Source: Aquatica leii (lineage: Eukaryota > Arthropoda > Insecta > Coleoptera > Lampyridae). Taken from it: a DNA stretch of 64,000 nucleotides. A program made the position numbers and the translations under genes. Below are positions 12,201-23,290 of this stretch, in pieces. The stretch lies in contig CM069433.1 in the NCBI GenBank assembly GCA_035610365.1, positions 193,386,760-193,450,759 of the forward strand, given 5' to 3'. The stretch's first letter is position 1, and each line of letters opens with the position of its first letter. The notes beneath the pieces are model-generated. The model had not been told where the DNA came from. It searched no databases and saw only the letters and a program-made list of their open reading frames with translations.

Positions 12201-13960
12201 AAATTCGATGGTAGTATTTAAAAAAACGTGTGACCATTGTAAATAATGAGGAAACGGTGTTTTCCGTCGGTTTTAGTATTTCCAAACAAAGCAAAACTAA
12301 CATAATGAATTTGTTTTCGAAAAAATCATGTCATCTTTCAAAATCTTTAAAACAAAAACAATTTTAGTTTGTAACTGTTGCTTTTGTTTCTATTACAAGT
12401 AAAAATAAATTCACATTGAGGTTTTGATAATAATAACCGAATGATAACAAAATCCGATATTTCAGGTCACTCAAGTTGGCCTCCCATTTTTATTTTTTAA
12501 ATAATATTACATTGCTCGTTTTGTACTAAATCGTGCTTAATTTTAAATTAATAAAACAATCAAAATGAAGTCGGGGGCTAACTTGACCACCAGTACCCCG
12601 TTCCTTACTTTTTTTTAAATTTTATTGTGCTTGTTTTATGCTCAATTGTGCCATTATTATTTTTAACTATGTTGAATTTTTAATTGGTAAAAAATTTAAA
12701 CGAATTTGAGAACTAACTTAAGCATCAGCTCCCCCAATTTTTATTCAGTTTTTTTACAATATTTATTACTCGTTTTTTTGTTTATTATGCTGAATAAATT
12801 AAAACAAGAACTAACTTCATTATCAACTCTGTGTTTTCATTTCAATTTATTTACCATATTTTGTGCTCGTTTTGTGCTAAATTGTGACAATATTGTTTTT
12901 AATTTTAAGTTGATAAAAACATCAAAACAAAGTCGGGTGCCAACTTGACTACGAGTCAACTGTTGTTTTTTTTTTCTCATTATTTTACTTTTTTGTGCTT
13001 GTTTTGTGCTAATATTATTTTTGGTTGTGCTTGATTTAAATTGATAAAAAAACTAAAACAAAACCTTAAGACTAATTTCACTATTAGCCCCCGTTTTGTA
13101 TGAAGTTTTTTTACAATATTTTTTACTTGCCTAATTGTGCTCGTTTTGTGCTAAATTGTGTTAACATTAAATGCAATTGATGTCATTTTTAAACTGACAA
13201 AAAAAATTAATCAAACCTATAAATTTACCAACTAATTGTTTGTTAAACTGTTTACAATACTTTTTATAATTAGTGCTTCTAGTGATTGTACAATCATTTT
13301 AAAATTATTAAAAAATTTAAGCAAATCAATTTTTCTATAATATTTATTGCTTGTCTAATTGTGCTTGTTTTATGATATATGGTGCTCAATTATGCTAATT
13401 TCCATAACTCTTAACTTCGACATTCAGTCTTCTCACTTTTGTACTCACGTTTCGTTTGATTTATTTTTCTACTGATTATTTTATTTAATTTTGTTGTGAG
13501 TTTGTATATTAGCACAATTTAGCAGATATATTAGCATAATTAAATAAACAAAAATTGTAAAAAAGTAAAAAAAAATGAGCTGGTGTTCAAGTTGGTCTCC
13601 TTCTTTGTTTTGATTTTTTAATTTAGAATTAAGCACAACTAAAAATAATATTAGCACAGTTTACCACAAAATAAACTAAATTGCAAAAAAATTAAATTGT
13701 TGTGCGCTAGCGATAGAGTTCGAACCCGTTTTTGTTATATTTCCTTTAAATTTTTTATTGGTTTAAAAATAAGATTAATTGAATTAAATGTTAGCAACAT
13801 TGAGCACAAAACCAGCACAATTAGACGAGTAAAAAATATTGCAAAAATATTGAATCAAAAACGGAGGGGAAGCTGATGGTTAACTTAGCCCCCAGAATTG
13901 TTTTAATTTTTTTTTCAACTCACTGTCAGTTAAAAATAATAATACAATTGAGTACTAATA
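9300..13960. repeat. satellite array A, orientation-flipped blocks
   Basis: A degenerate tandem family with core TTGTGCTCGTTTTGTGCTAA, followed by an AT-rich part, a TTGATAAAAAAT/TAAAACAAA segment and a GGGGGCTAACTTGACC-like segment. Core copies lie roughly 110-140 bp apart. Orientation changes: forward about 9300-9765, reverse 9766-10010, forward 10010-10150, reverse 10240-12115, forward 12470-13420, reverse 13495-13960. Same family as array B (28150-34270) but more diverged. The whole block sits in the large sim intron. No reading frame in it is convincing. Confidence 0.8.
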
Positions 13961-15859
13961 AGTACAATAAAACTTAAAGGAAAATGTATGTAAAAAAGGA
14001 GAGGCTTGCATTGAATAGTCTGCTATGAATGTTGAAACCGTAAATAAAATCAAAAATAATGTTATGATTTTTAATTTACTGTCCTAAGAACTACACATTT
14101 ATTCTAAGTAATTTACTGACAAAATAAAAATAAATACCAAATAATATCGCATAAGACGTAGTTGTTGAACTCCACATTCTAAATACTACGTATTTACAGA
14201 TGTTTAAATGTGGTAATGTTACCTAAGCTAGTCAAAATATTTGAATAAATTATTTGTGATTCCAATAAGCGGCGTGCACTGTAATTTATTATACTACCTA
14301 ATCAGAGTATGCAAAAATCCAACATTACCAGTCCGAGAACCTTGTATAGTTATCTTTTGATAGTGAATTAGCTTGTTGCGTATAACAGATTCAAATCGCG
14401 AAACCTCCATACCATTTCCTATATCCCAATAGGCTCCACGTAATCCCATAAAAAAAAACTAAACAAAAAAGTGCTCTTTAATAAGAATCTTGTCAAAAAC
14501 GCAAAATTCAAATAGAAGTTTTGATAAAAAAGTCATTTTAGTGGCATAAAAGTAGCTGAATATTTTTTAACAACGCAAAATGTGTTGCCTATATGACAGG
14601 GTCACATGCGTTATTCACTACTGGCGCTGTATAATTCAAATAAATTGTATGACAAATCACTTGGATTACGGCAATAAACGAAAAACATTAAACAAGATTT
14701 ATAAGAAACTTTTACAATTTAAAAGAAAGTTTTGAAAAGTAAATCTTTAATTTAGTTTCAAGGAAATTTCTGTCTGATTAAATTTACTTAGGATTATATC
14801 TGGAATTAAATTAATAATTTTCGAAACTCAATGAAAATAGAAAATAATGCAATAAAACTTATGAGAACTATACAGGCAATAACAAAAAAAAAATTTCTCC
14901 ATAACATTAAAAAAAATTCATCGAATGCTGACGAATACACAAACATTAAAATATAAATTACATTTCTCAACATATGGTCTATTTACTTTTCGAACGTGTA
15001 ATTTAGATAGTTTACGATTAAACGTGACTTGGACTTATACTCTCGAGGGTTATTTAGATTAAATTACATCGTTATTATTATCGCATGAAAGTGACGCTTA
15101 CGTCCAGATTAAGAACAATCTGCAATGTTTGCAAAACATTAAGTATAATGTGTTGAAAACGTGCAATCTGCATTAACAATGTTGCTGAAATTAATGACTT
15201 ATTTTGTACTGGTCTGGTGTATATTTGTATGCTGCGACATTGTAATGTCGCTCTTTCTGGTTTTGTCTCAAAAATTAAACCACTTAGGAATTTATTGTTG
15301 CACGATTTGTAGATCAGCAGGTCGAAGGGTGGTGGGTTGATGTTAATCACTTTCAAGTGTGCATCCACGCGTACTCTAATTATAATTTCTATTGAATTGT
15401 GCACGTCTGTGCATTTATTAGTTGTAATGGTAGGTATTAATGAGCGTGTTCTTTATGGCACACTAAAAATGTCGTAATTCGTCGGATGAATGTCTAATGG
15501 GTTTTCTATTCACGTTAACTAAACCTTATCTGTCAAAATTGGAAATAGATCTAATACTTCAGTTCACTTCATAGACTTTGGCACAAAAAAAAATTTCAGT
15601 ACCAGCAAAACTAATAAATGATAAATTTAAATACAAAGGCATACTTCCATATTTTTATAAACGATGATGATGTTTAATTGACACCAAAGTAAATTAGGAG
15701 TCGTGGTCGTGGTGAAAACTTCATAAATAGGAAACTGCTGCATTTTATGAATACCTTCTGAAAAAAGTCGATCCAAAATGCATATTGGAGAACTGTCACT
15801 GGACGTGAGGACGCTTAGAACAACAATTAAGAAAATAGTAGAAGAAATCACTTCGAAAC
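13961..15859. other. sim intron, nothing recognised
   Basis: AT-rich sequence with short chance frames only. No motif, repeat or domain could be supported. Confidence 0.5.
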
Positions 15860-16620
15860 GAAAGAATCTAAACTGGTTTGGACCGTGTCATTGTTATAAC
15901 GAAAGTAACCAACGTTTCGCCCACTTTCGTAAGGGGCTTTATCAGGGTTTGAGAAAAAAATCGAAGAACTCAAACAAGCAACCGAAATCTAACTAAAAAC
16001 CTCTCAAGAGTTAGGTAATCAACTTGTGAACCAAGCCAGATTCTAAACTCCATAGAAGTTACTTAAGAAGCTTCGTCAGTACTATCCAATCTCCTAACTA
16101 CAAACTGGCCAAGTTCTTGTCAGAAATTCTTTGCAAATTTATAAGTAAAACCTCTTCTCACATCTCGAAATCTCAGGGTTTTATTCAACGCTTAGAAACT
16201 ATAAAACTTGAACCCCAAGATGTTCTTGCGAGGTTTGATGTTAATTCTCTCTTTACCAAGGTTCCCACTAAAGATTTGCTTATTATCATCGAACAGATTC
16301 TGTCTTACAATGACAAGGATTTGAGTTTGGTTACTCGTATTGATAAGAAGAGAACCCATAGCAGTACCAGAATCTTGTTCGTAAGAAGAATCAAATTCGA
16401 AGTAGGTAGATTATAAACCTTTATCAATAAGAAGAACCAAACTCAAGTCCTTATCATGGTGAGACAGAATCTGTTCGATAATAAGCGAATACTGTGTTAA
16501 TTCTTTGAAGAAATGACATGAATGAAAGTAGAAATGGTCTCGGTTCTCGATCAACCATGGCACTGACAACACCTTAATGAAATCCCTTACGTAACACCGT
16601 CTAGTCAAGATATTTCAGCT
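15860..16620 (+). mobile_element. Penelope-like element relic with internal inverted duplication
   Basis: The frame at 16117-16416 gives PLE reverse-transcriptase motifs: FISKTSSHISKSQGF, LEPQDVLARFDVNSLFTKVP and IIEQILSYNDKDL. A hammerhead-like core precedes it at 15913-15945. The stretch 16411-16500 repeats the IIEQILS..DKDLSL coding part on the minus strand, so the relic folds back on itself. It is a short, dead fragment without the nuclease. Confidence 0.75.
15913..15945 (-). ncRNA. hammerhead-like core of PLE relic
   Basis: On the minus strand it reads CTGATAA, one extra A, stem GCCC/GGGC around an 11-base loop, then GAAACG. Same layout as the cores at 2378 and 56674, with one change in the CTGATGA box. 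Confidence 0.35.
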
Positions 16621-17059
16621 TATTTCTATAATTGTTTCTTGATTTTTTCGTATCGTTATGTATATGGGTTCTTTGCCTTCTTTCTTATCTGTTTTTTAAC
16701 TTTTAATATCTTTAATTATCTTTTCTACAGCTTCCATTTACCTTCGCTGTTCAGCATTTCTTTTATCATGTTTTCTTCCACAAGCTTGCGCTTTATTGTA
16801 CGTTTTGCCGTTTTTTTTCTTTGTCAACATTTTGCCAAATCACACATATCAAGTGTTATCATCTCGTGATCTTTTTCAGAACATTTCTAAAACTGTACAA
16901 GTGATGTTTGAGTTGGCCAACCAAATTCATCAACGACGCGATAACTACCACGGAAATCAAACCTATATGATTCATCATTAACGACATATAATAATGGTTG
17001 CCCTCTTGTGGGTATCTCATGAGCTACTATTAAAAAAAAACTATATGTGAAATTAATTT
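16621..17059. other. possible further PLE end, weak
   Basis: Around 16855-16905 the sequence TCATCTCGTGATC followed by CAGAACATTTCTAAAA resembles 42505-42545 in the PLE end at 42420-42810. The rest is not recognised. Confidence 0.25.
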
Positions 17060-17329
17060 CTTGACTCAAAAATTTTTATTTTTTGCTTTTGTAAACTGCC
17101 TTTGACAGATTTTGCGCACTTGTCTCGTAATCTTGTCGCTCTGATGAGCGATGCTACTATTACTATTTGTAGTTGGCTACACCACAGTTTGTTTAGTTAA
17201 TGTCATTTGTTAAACTTAACGTTAGTCAGTTTTTTGCTAATTAAAATTAAATCTACTTTTGTCTAATAGTATATAGCAGTTTAATTGGCAAAAAGAAAAC
17301 TTTCGTAAGTTATCTATCGCTAGTAGTTA

Positions 17330-17957
17330 TGGAAGAACGCTTTGATGTCGATCCTTCGTGTCCAGATGCAGAAGCTAAATTGAAACATTGGAGACAAACT
17401 TTCTCGAATTTTATCGACAAAATAGCAAATGTGACAGAAAGTAACAAGCTTCGATGATTATGTAACTACATCTCTGCCGCCGTTTTTCTATATATCAACG
17501 AAATCTTCGCCAGACATTGTCTAGCATCAAGAAATCAGTAAGCAAGTAAAAGTGTAGGTGAATATTTGCTCGTTAACAGTTAAGTAAACATTGCGAATTT
17601 AAACTTGTATCGGCTGAACAGTATCAAAATGAGTATGTATTAGGATTAAAAAGTGCACGCGTTCGGAAACGGTTGCTTGAGAACACTACGATCAACTTAA
17701 ACGACGCATTTGACCAAGCCAGAGCTCTAGAACTTATTGAGCTAAATTTCGCATCTTACCTTACTGCGCCCACGCCTATATACACAACTGCTGCGGAATT
17801 TTTGGAAGACATCCCATCTGTAGAACATTCTACAGCAGCTGCGTCATTTCGTTCTGGAAATTGCTTCCTCTGTGGTAACGGCCGACATCTACGAAACGCT
17901 TGCCCCGCTAGAAATACGATCGTAAATGTGGCAAGAAAGGACATTACCAATAGGTGA
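17330..17957 (+). pseudogene. gypsy fossil, gag part with zinc knuckle
   Basis: Starts MEERFDVDPSCPDAEAKL in one frame and reaches a CCHC zinc knuckle, CFLCGNGRHLRNAC, near 17860-17905. The knuckle binds RNA in gag proteins. Broken; treated as a fossil. Confidence 0.65.
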
Positions 17958-18297
17958 GTAAATCAAAACAACAACGCGATTCAGGCGAGTGTTAACCATG
18001 AAAGACCTCTGCGCTGATTTCTTGATCGGTCATGATATTCTGAAAAATCAGTTTTCTCTGATCATAAACTTCAGTGGGAACAAAAGCCTCCGCTTGAGAT
18101 ATGTTCACTAGCTATTGCAAACGTCGCCTCAGTGTCTTTATTTACCAACTTGACTCCTGACTGTAAATCAGTAATTACTATGTCAAGGCGGAAGATCGAG
18201 AGATACCGCAGAATAAAATACTGTAAAATGAGAATATTATCGAACCCAGCCACTCTGCATGGCGTGCTCAAGCATTTGTTATTAACGGTGAAAAAAA

Positions 18298-18700
18298 ATG
18301 GTTGTCGATTATTCACAAACCATAAACAAATTCACCATGCTAGACGCCTACCCTCTTCCCAGAATAGAAGAATTAATTTCGCAAATATTGAAATATAAAG
18401 TATTCAGAAGAATTGACCTTAAAAATGCCTACCATCAAGTGCAAATCATTGATTCTGAGCGACATTATACAGCATTCGAAGTTGATGGTAAATTGTACCA
18501 ATTCCGACGTTTTCCCTTCGGAGTTACTAATGGTGTAGCAAGTTTCCAAAGAACTATTGATGCCGTGATTAAAGAGGAATAACCGGAAGATACGCTTCGT
18601 TATTTGGATGATGTTACAATTGGTAGAAGAAATCAGCAAGAGCACGATAGGAATTTGCAAAAATTTTTGCAGCTGCTAAAAAGTATAATCTAAGGCTAAA
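18298..18700 (+). pseudogene. gypsy fossil, reverse transcriptase part
   Basis: Contains INKFTMLDAYPLPRIEEL, RRIDLKNAYHQVQI, YQFRRFPFGVTNGVASFQ and, further on, RYLDDV, the catalytic box of Ty3/Gypsy reverse transcriptases. Fossil. Confidence 0.8.
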
Positions 18701-19274
18701 GGAAGAAAAGTGTGTCTACTCTACAAAGTCTATTGCGTTATTGGGGTATATTGTTGAAAACAAAACTATCAGACCAGATCCCAGTGAGACTTGCTCCGTA
18801 AATCAACCTAAAACATAACCATCAGACCAAACCCAGTGAGACTAGCTCCGTTAATGAACCTGCCAGTTCCTAGCGATACTGCCTCCCTCCAAAGAGCTCT
18901 CGGAATGTTGGCTCACTATTATCGATGAATTCCAGCATTTTCAGCTAAAATTTGCCCTCTCCTGACCGAAGCCTCTTCTTCCCTATCAGAGAAAGCTGTC
19001 GCTGTTTTCAACTTTCTCAAGAAACATATCCAATAGTTGAATCATTACGTTACTGGAGGTACTATCTCATAAATCGACATTTTGAAGTCTTCACGGATCA
19101 ACGTTCGGTGGTCTTCATGTTCTATCAACAGCATCTAAGCAAAATCAAGAATGAAAAGATCATGCGCTGGAACTCGCATGTTTCAAGTATGACATTGTTT
19201 ACCGTCCGGAGAGCAAAAATGCAACTGCAGACGCCCTATCTAAAATATTAGCGGCCACTACCTTTGGAGCCGAT

Positions 19275-19826
19275 TTGATGGAGCTGCATGTGGCCCTTTG
19301 TCATACACAAATAACCCGTATGGTCCACTGGATCCGGTCCAAAAACCTGCCTTTCTTGGTGGAGGAAGTAAAGAAAACTATTAGTGCTTGTACAACAGAT
19401 CTAGAACTGAAACCACGCTTCTCCAGAAATAAAAGTACCTTAATCAAAGCCAGCGCACCTTTCGAAATGTTAAATATTGATTTTAAAAACCCATTGCCTT
19501 CTACCAACAAAAACCGGTTCCTCCTAACTATTCTAGATGGTTACTCGAGGTATCCCTTTGCCATACCTTGCTCCGATACATCTGCCGCTACGGTCATCAG
19601 CAGCTTACAGAATATATTTTCACTGTTCGGAATCCGCACGTACATATACTCTCACAGAGGGTCTTCATTTATGCCAAATGAATTGAAATCTTACCTAACT
19701 TCTCAATGCATTGCCACTAGTCGTACTACATGTTACAACCCAGCAGGAAATGGCAAAGTGTATCGCATAATCTGGAAAACTATAAAACTGGTCTTAAAAT
19801 CGAAAGGCTTAAGTATACATCAATGA
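19275..19826 (+). pseudogene. gypsy fossil, integrase part
   Basis: Reads the zinc-binding H..C-like start, then MLNIDFKNPLPS, LTILDGYSRYPFAI, SLFGIRTYIYSHRGSSF and TTCYNPAGNGKV, which is the order of a gypsy integrase core. Fossil. Confidence 0.8.
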
Positions 19827-20689
19827 GTTCTGGTCTTGCAGACGGCGCTTCACTCCAAACGCTCTCTTTTATGCACAACTACAAATGCCACTCCTTACGA
19901 AAGAATGTTTACTCAGGTTAGTGACTGTTCATTACCTACTCGGCTGTCAATTCCAGAACTGATTCTGATGAAAAACTGAGGAAACAAATACGAACCTCTT
20001 GTCCAGGAAGCCACCCGAGTATCTGAAAGACTATGTAACTAAATACTAAAAAGGGAAGGGTGAATGTAAAATGTTCGTTCTGATGAGCCATCCTACAATT
20101 ACTATTTGTAATTGGCTACATCACAATTTGTTTAGTTAATGTCATTCGATAAACGTAAGGTTAGTCAGTTTCTTTTGCTAATAAAAGTTGAATCAAAGTT
20201 AAATCTAACAGTATATAACACTGGTCGAGCAATAAAACGTTGTATTCAACTCGTTCTTGTCTAAGGTGAACGTTTTTTCTCTCGTGGAGTTTTAATACTC
20301 TCGTTTAACTCGGGTTTAAAAATGCTCAGTCGCAAAAAAACGCCCAATTTACATAAGAACTTGTTAAATACTATTTCCTAATTCTAATTTGTAAGATAGT
20401 CGTCTTTATATGTCACTAACACAATCACATTCAAACTGATCAATAACACATATTTTGTCTACCTTATACAAAAAATTTTATTTTTCGCTTTTGCAAACCA
20501 CCGTTAACAATTTTTGCACACTTGTCAACATAAACGTCAAACTATTTTTGAAAAATTTTGAGATTTTGGAGACCTCGTGGTCTTTGTTTGAGCAATACAC
20601 TGTTGTATTCAACTTGTTCCTGACTACCTCCTCTTTGTTTGTTATTTTTGTAAACGAACTCTAGCGCCCATTTTTTTCTAGCTTGTTTT

Positions 20690-20970
20690 TAACAACCTGT
20701 TAAGATAATTAATTGCCGATACTAACGGTCCACCCATGGACCAAGGAGGCAAAACAGAAGACAGAATTTTCACAACCTGTTAAAATAATTACCATTACCA
20801 CGGCCCACCCACGGTCCGAATCTACAAGAAGACTTTAACAGCCTTACAACCTGTTAAATTAATTACCAATATTACGGTTCACCTACGGACCAACCAGCCA
20901 AAAAAGAAGACGAAGAATTTTAACAGCCTGTTAAAATAATTACCATTACCACGCTCCAAATCTACAAAAA
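20690..20970. repeat. short tandem repeats, about 75-80 bp, four copies
   Basis: ACAACCTGTTAA followed by ATTACCATTACCACGG and a CCCACGGTCC-like string recurs with starts near 20692, 20773, 20845 and 20921. They lie just upstream of the BEL/Pao-like fossil and may be part of it. Confidence 0.7.
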
Positions 20971-20979
20971 TACAGCCTT

Positions 20980-22290
20980 TTCAAATCAAGTAAGCCATCG
21001 AGATGACCACCATCATGGATGAAATGAACGATCTGACCAGCCAAAACAATTTAAAAATGGGAGTTCTAGTGCTATCAAAAAAAGATACTATAAATCCAAG
21101 TCTTTGGCCGTTAGGCCAAATTACAGAAGCCCACCCAGCCAAAAATGGTACCCTCCAAGTCGTCACACTAAAGAAGCCAGATGGGAACACCTTTAAACAA
21201 AGTATCCACTACATAATTCCTATACCAGTATTACCACAAAATCAGACAACTACCGTCACAAATAAGAATGAAACTGAAGTACTATCAACTACCGCAAACA
21301 TTGCAATCATAGATAAACCACCACGGAGCAAAAAACCCACATATGTCAGTGTCAGCTTGCTACTTATGTTGTTAGGATTCATTATCAGCACACTACCCAA
21401 ATCCACTCAAGCCAACTATACGCTACGATTCCCACAACCAGGACTATACATCGAACACATCGGCCACGCAAGGATAGAACGAGGAATATTCAGAATAGAA
21501 GTAAACTACGACAAGGCCAAAATAGAAGATGATTCAAACTCCGTTTCCAATATTGTCAAAGAATTTCAAGTTATGTGACTCTGAATCACCTGATCGACCA
21601 AAAACACAATCAAAGATAGTATAACTGGAATCATCCAAAATCGGCCAAAGAGAGGAATTTTAGGAAAAATTCCTAAATTATGTATTCGGGGTCAATGATA
21701 AGGTCTACAAAGATATCAATGCTCTGGAACAAAACCAGCAAGAACTAATGAGAGCATATAGTCACCAAACCAAATTCATGATCGCTGCATTATCAATTTT
21801 CAATGACACCAAGACAAGAATCAACAATCATTTGGAACGATTCAGAACCAAATTGAACGAAGACATAGAAGTAATCAACAAGATGCAAGCATGGTTCAGA
21901 GCTACTGCAACCAAACTACTAGCAACCAACTTTATAAGCTAACTTTGCAGCTACTATTCACAATTGTTGGAAATTCACTTCAATTGAGATGGTCTTTACG
22001 ATATCATCACACCTGCCCATGTCCATAAAATCATAAAAGAAGCCAACAGTAAGATTCCAAATAATCTTAACGTTATATCATCTCCAATAATACGAATGAA
22101 GGTCGAACATGATGCAGCATATATCCAAGTCTTTGGTTGCTTCCCCATTGCCGACAGTACCGACTTCGTGATGATGAAAATAACTCCAACACCACTTAAA
22201 ATTGAGAATGAATCACATTGGATTATAGATATATTAGATTACAAGACGCAGCTGTATTTCCAGTTAAGTGACTAATAATTTGTAGTCCAT
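20980..22290 (+). mobile_element. BEL/Pao-like fossil, pol end plus envelope-like part
   Basis: The frame 21003-21578 opens with SLWPLGQITEAHPAKNGTLQ, the signature of the last part of BEL/Pao pol. It then has a hydrophobic membrane segment (SVSLLLMLLGFIISTLP) followed by an envelope-like stretch with QPGLYIEHIGHARIERG. A second frame at 21748-21942 and the region to about 22270 look like further envelope-type sequence. It is a broken 3' part only, moderately old. Read as a fossil. Confidence 0.6.
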
Positions 22291-22589
22291 ACTTTTTGGT
22301 AATAGGTATGTTAACAGGTGTATGCAATTATTTCGCCACCCATACGAAGTCTTAAAATGTTCCTTGCCCTCCTTCTGAATTACATTCTGCTCAAAGATGG
22401 AAGTCCTACGTTTCTCCAAGTTTTTGTTTCCTCAACTACTTTTCAGTGTCCGACACATTTCATTGACTCTCCATTATGTCTTATTGTTTTGCTACTGACA
22501 CCACATCACTTTAGTCTATTTCTCTTCTTTTCAGAACTTAGTTATTATAGACGAGAAAGGAGAAAGAGTTGAAATCTTATTGCCTATTG

Positions 22590-23290
22590 GTTCCACACTC
22601 TCCCACTCTTCGTGGCATCGATTTCAGCACGTCGCCGATTTTCTCTTAAATTAATGTATACCAAACAACCTACAATTCATACTGGAAAGCTACCTGTGTC
22701 TGTAAACGATGCGCAAAGCTTCCCATATTTCCCACACGCGTTCAATCGGCGGAAAATCGAGAGATTTGGGTGACCATGGTAAGAGATTAACATTAGCCGC
22801 TTCGAATCGATCCATATAGTATGTTCCTACGTGAGAAGAGGATTTCCTGCTGGAAAAGTGGGTGATGAAATGGAAGAATATGGGCTGCTACTACTTCGTT
22901 AACATATCACCGGGCGTTCAAATTGTCTCGGATGAATACCAATTGAGGTACTTATTCCCATATGGTACAGCACCCCATACCATAATCCCCACAGCGTGTG
23001 CACATGCCGCTCAACAAACAGAATCGGAATTCATCACTGAAGACTACTCTATTCCAAATTCCAAAATCCAAAAGAGTAGCACTTCAAACGTTGATGTCGG
23101 TGTTGATAAGTCGAAGATCGCGATCCTGCATCTCATTTGTATGTCTCCGTCCCTTAGTTACTTGTCTATGAAGATCCTGACCTTCCCTAGTCCATGCTTA
23201 ATAACAGAGCATTATAGTGTATTGGTTCTGGTAAACACGATTTGGAGCTGTATGAAAAACCACCTTCACATAAACGAACAATTCGCTTAA
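22590..23290 (-). mobile_element. Tc1-like transposase relic
   Basis: On the minus strand three Tc1 blocks appear in order: VVFSDEFRFCL (first catalytic D), VGIMVWGAVPYGNKYL, and LPWSPKSLDFPPIERVWE (third acidic residue region). The second catalytic block, usually QQDNARPH, is missing. Multiple frame changes and stops are present. No terminal repeats were seen. Confidence 0.75.

Larger units (their letters stand above)
17060..20540 (+). mobile_element. Ty3/Gypsy LTR retrotransposon fossil (CsRn1-like)
   Basis: A broken gypsy-type element with gag, reverse transcriptase and integrase parts in order. End repeats are visible: 17138-17290 matches 20072-20240 (both begin with a CTGATGAGC-like string and share ATTACTATTTGTA and GTTTAGTTAATGTCATT), and 17060-17130 resembles 20460-20530. 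The integrase style (SYNPAGNG-type motif and the NIDFK..LPS box) suggests the CsRn1 clade. It is decayed by many changes, and its two end repeats have diverged clearly, so it is an old copy. It lies in the large sim intron. Confidence 0.8.

Noticed and set aside
13700-13730. GTTCGAACCC string resembling a tRNA T-arm
   Set aside because: No acceptor, D or anticodon arm can be drawn around it; it falls inside satellite array A.
16639-16869. 76-codon hydrophobic frame
   Set aside because: Phe/Ile/Leu-rich composition follows from T-rich DNA; no conserved motif.
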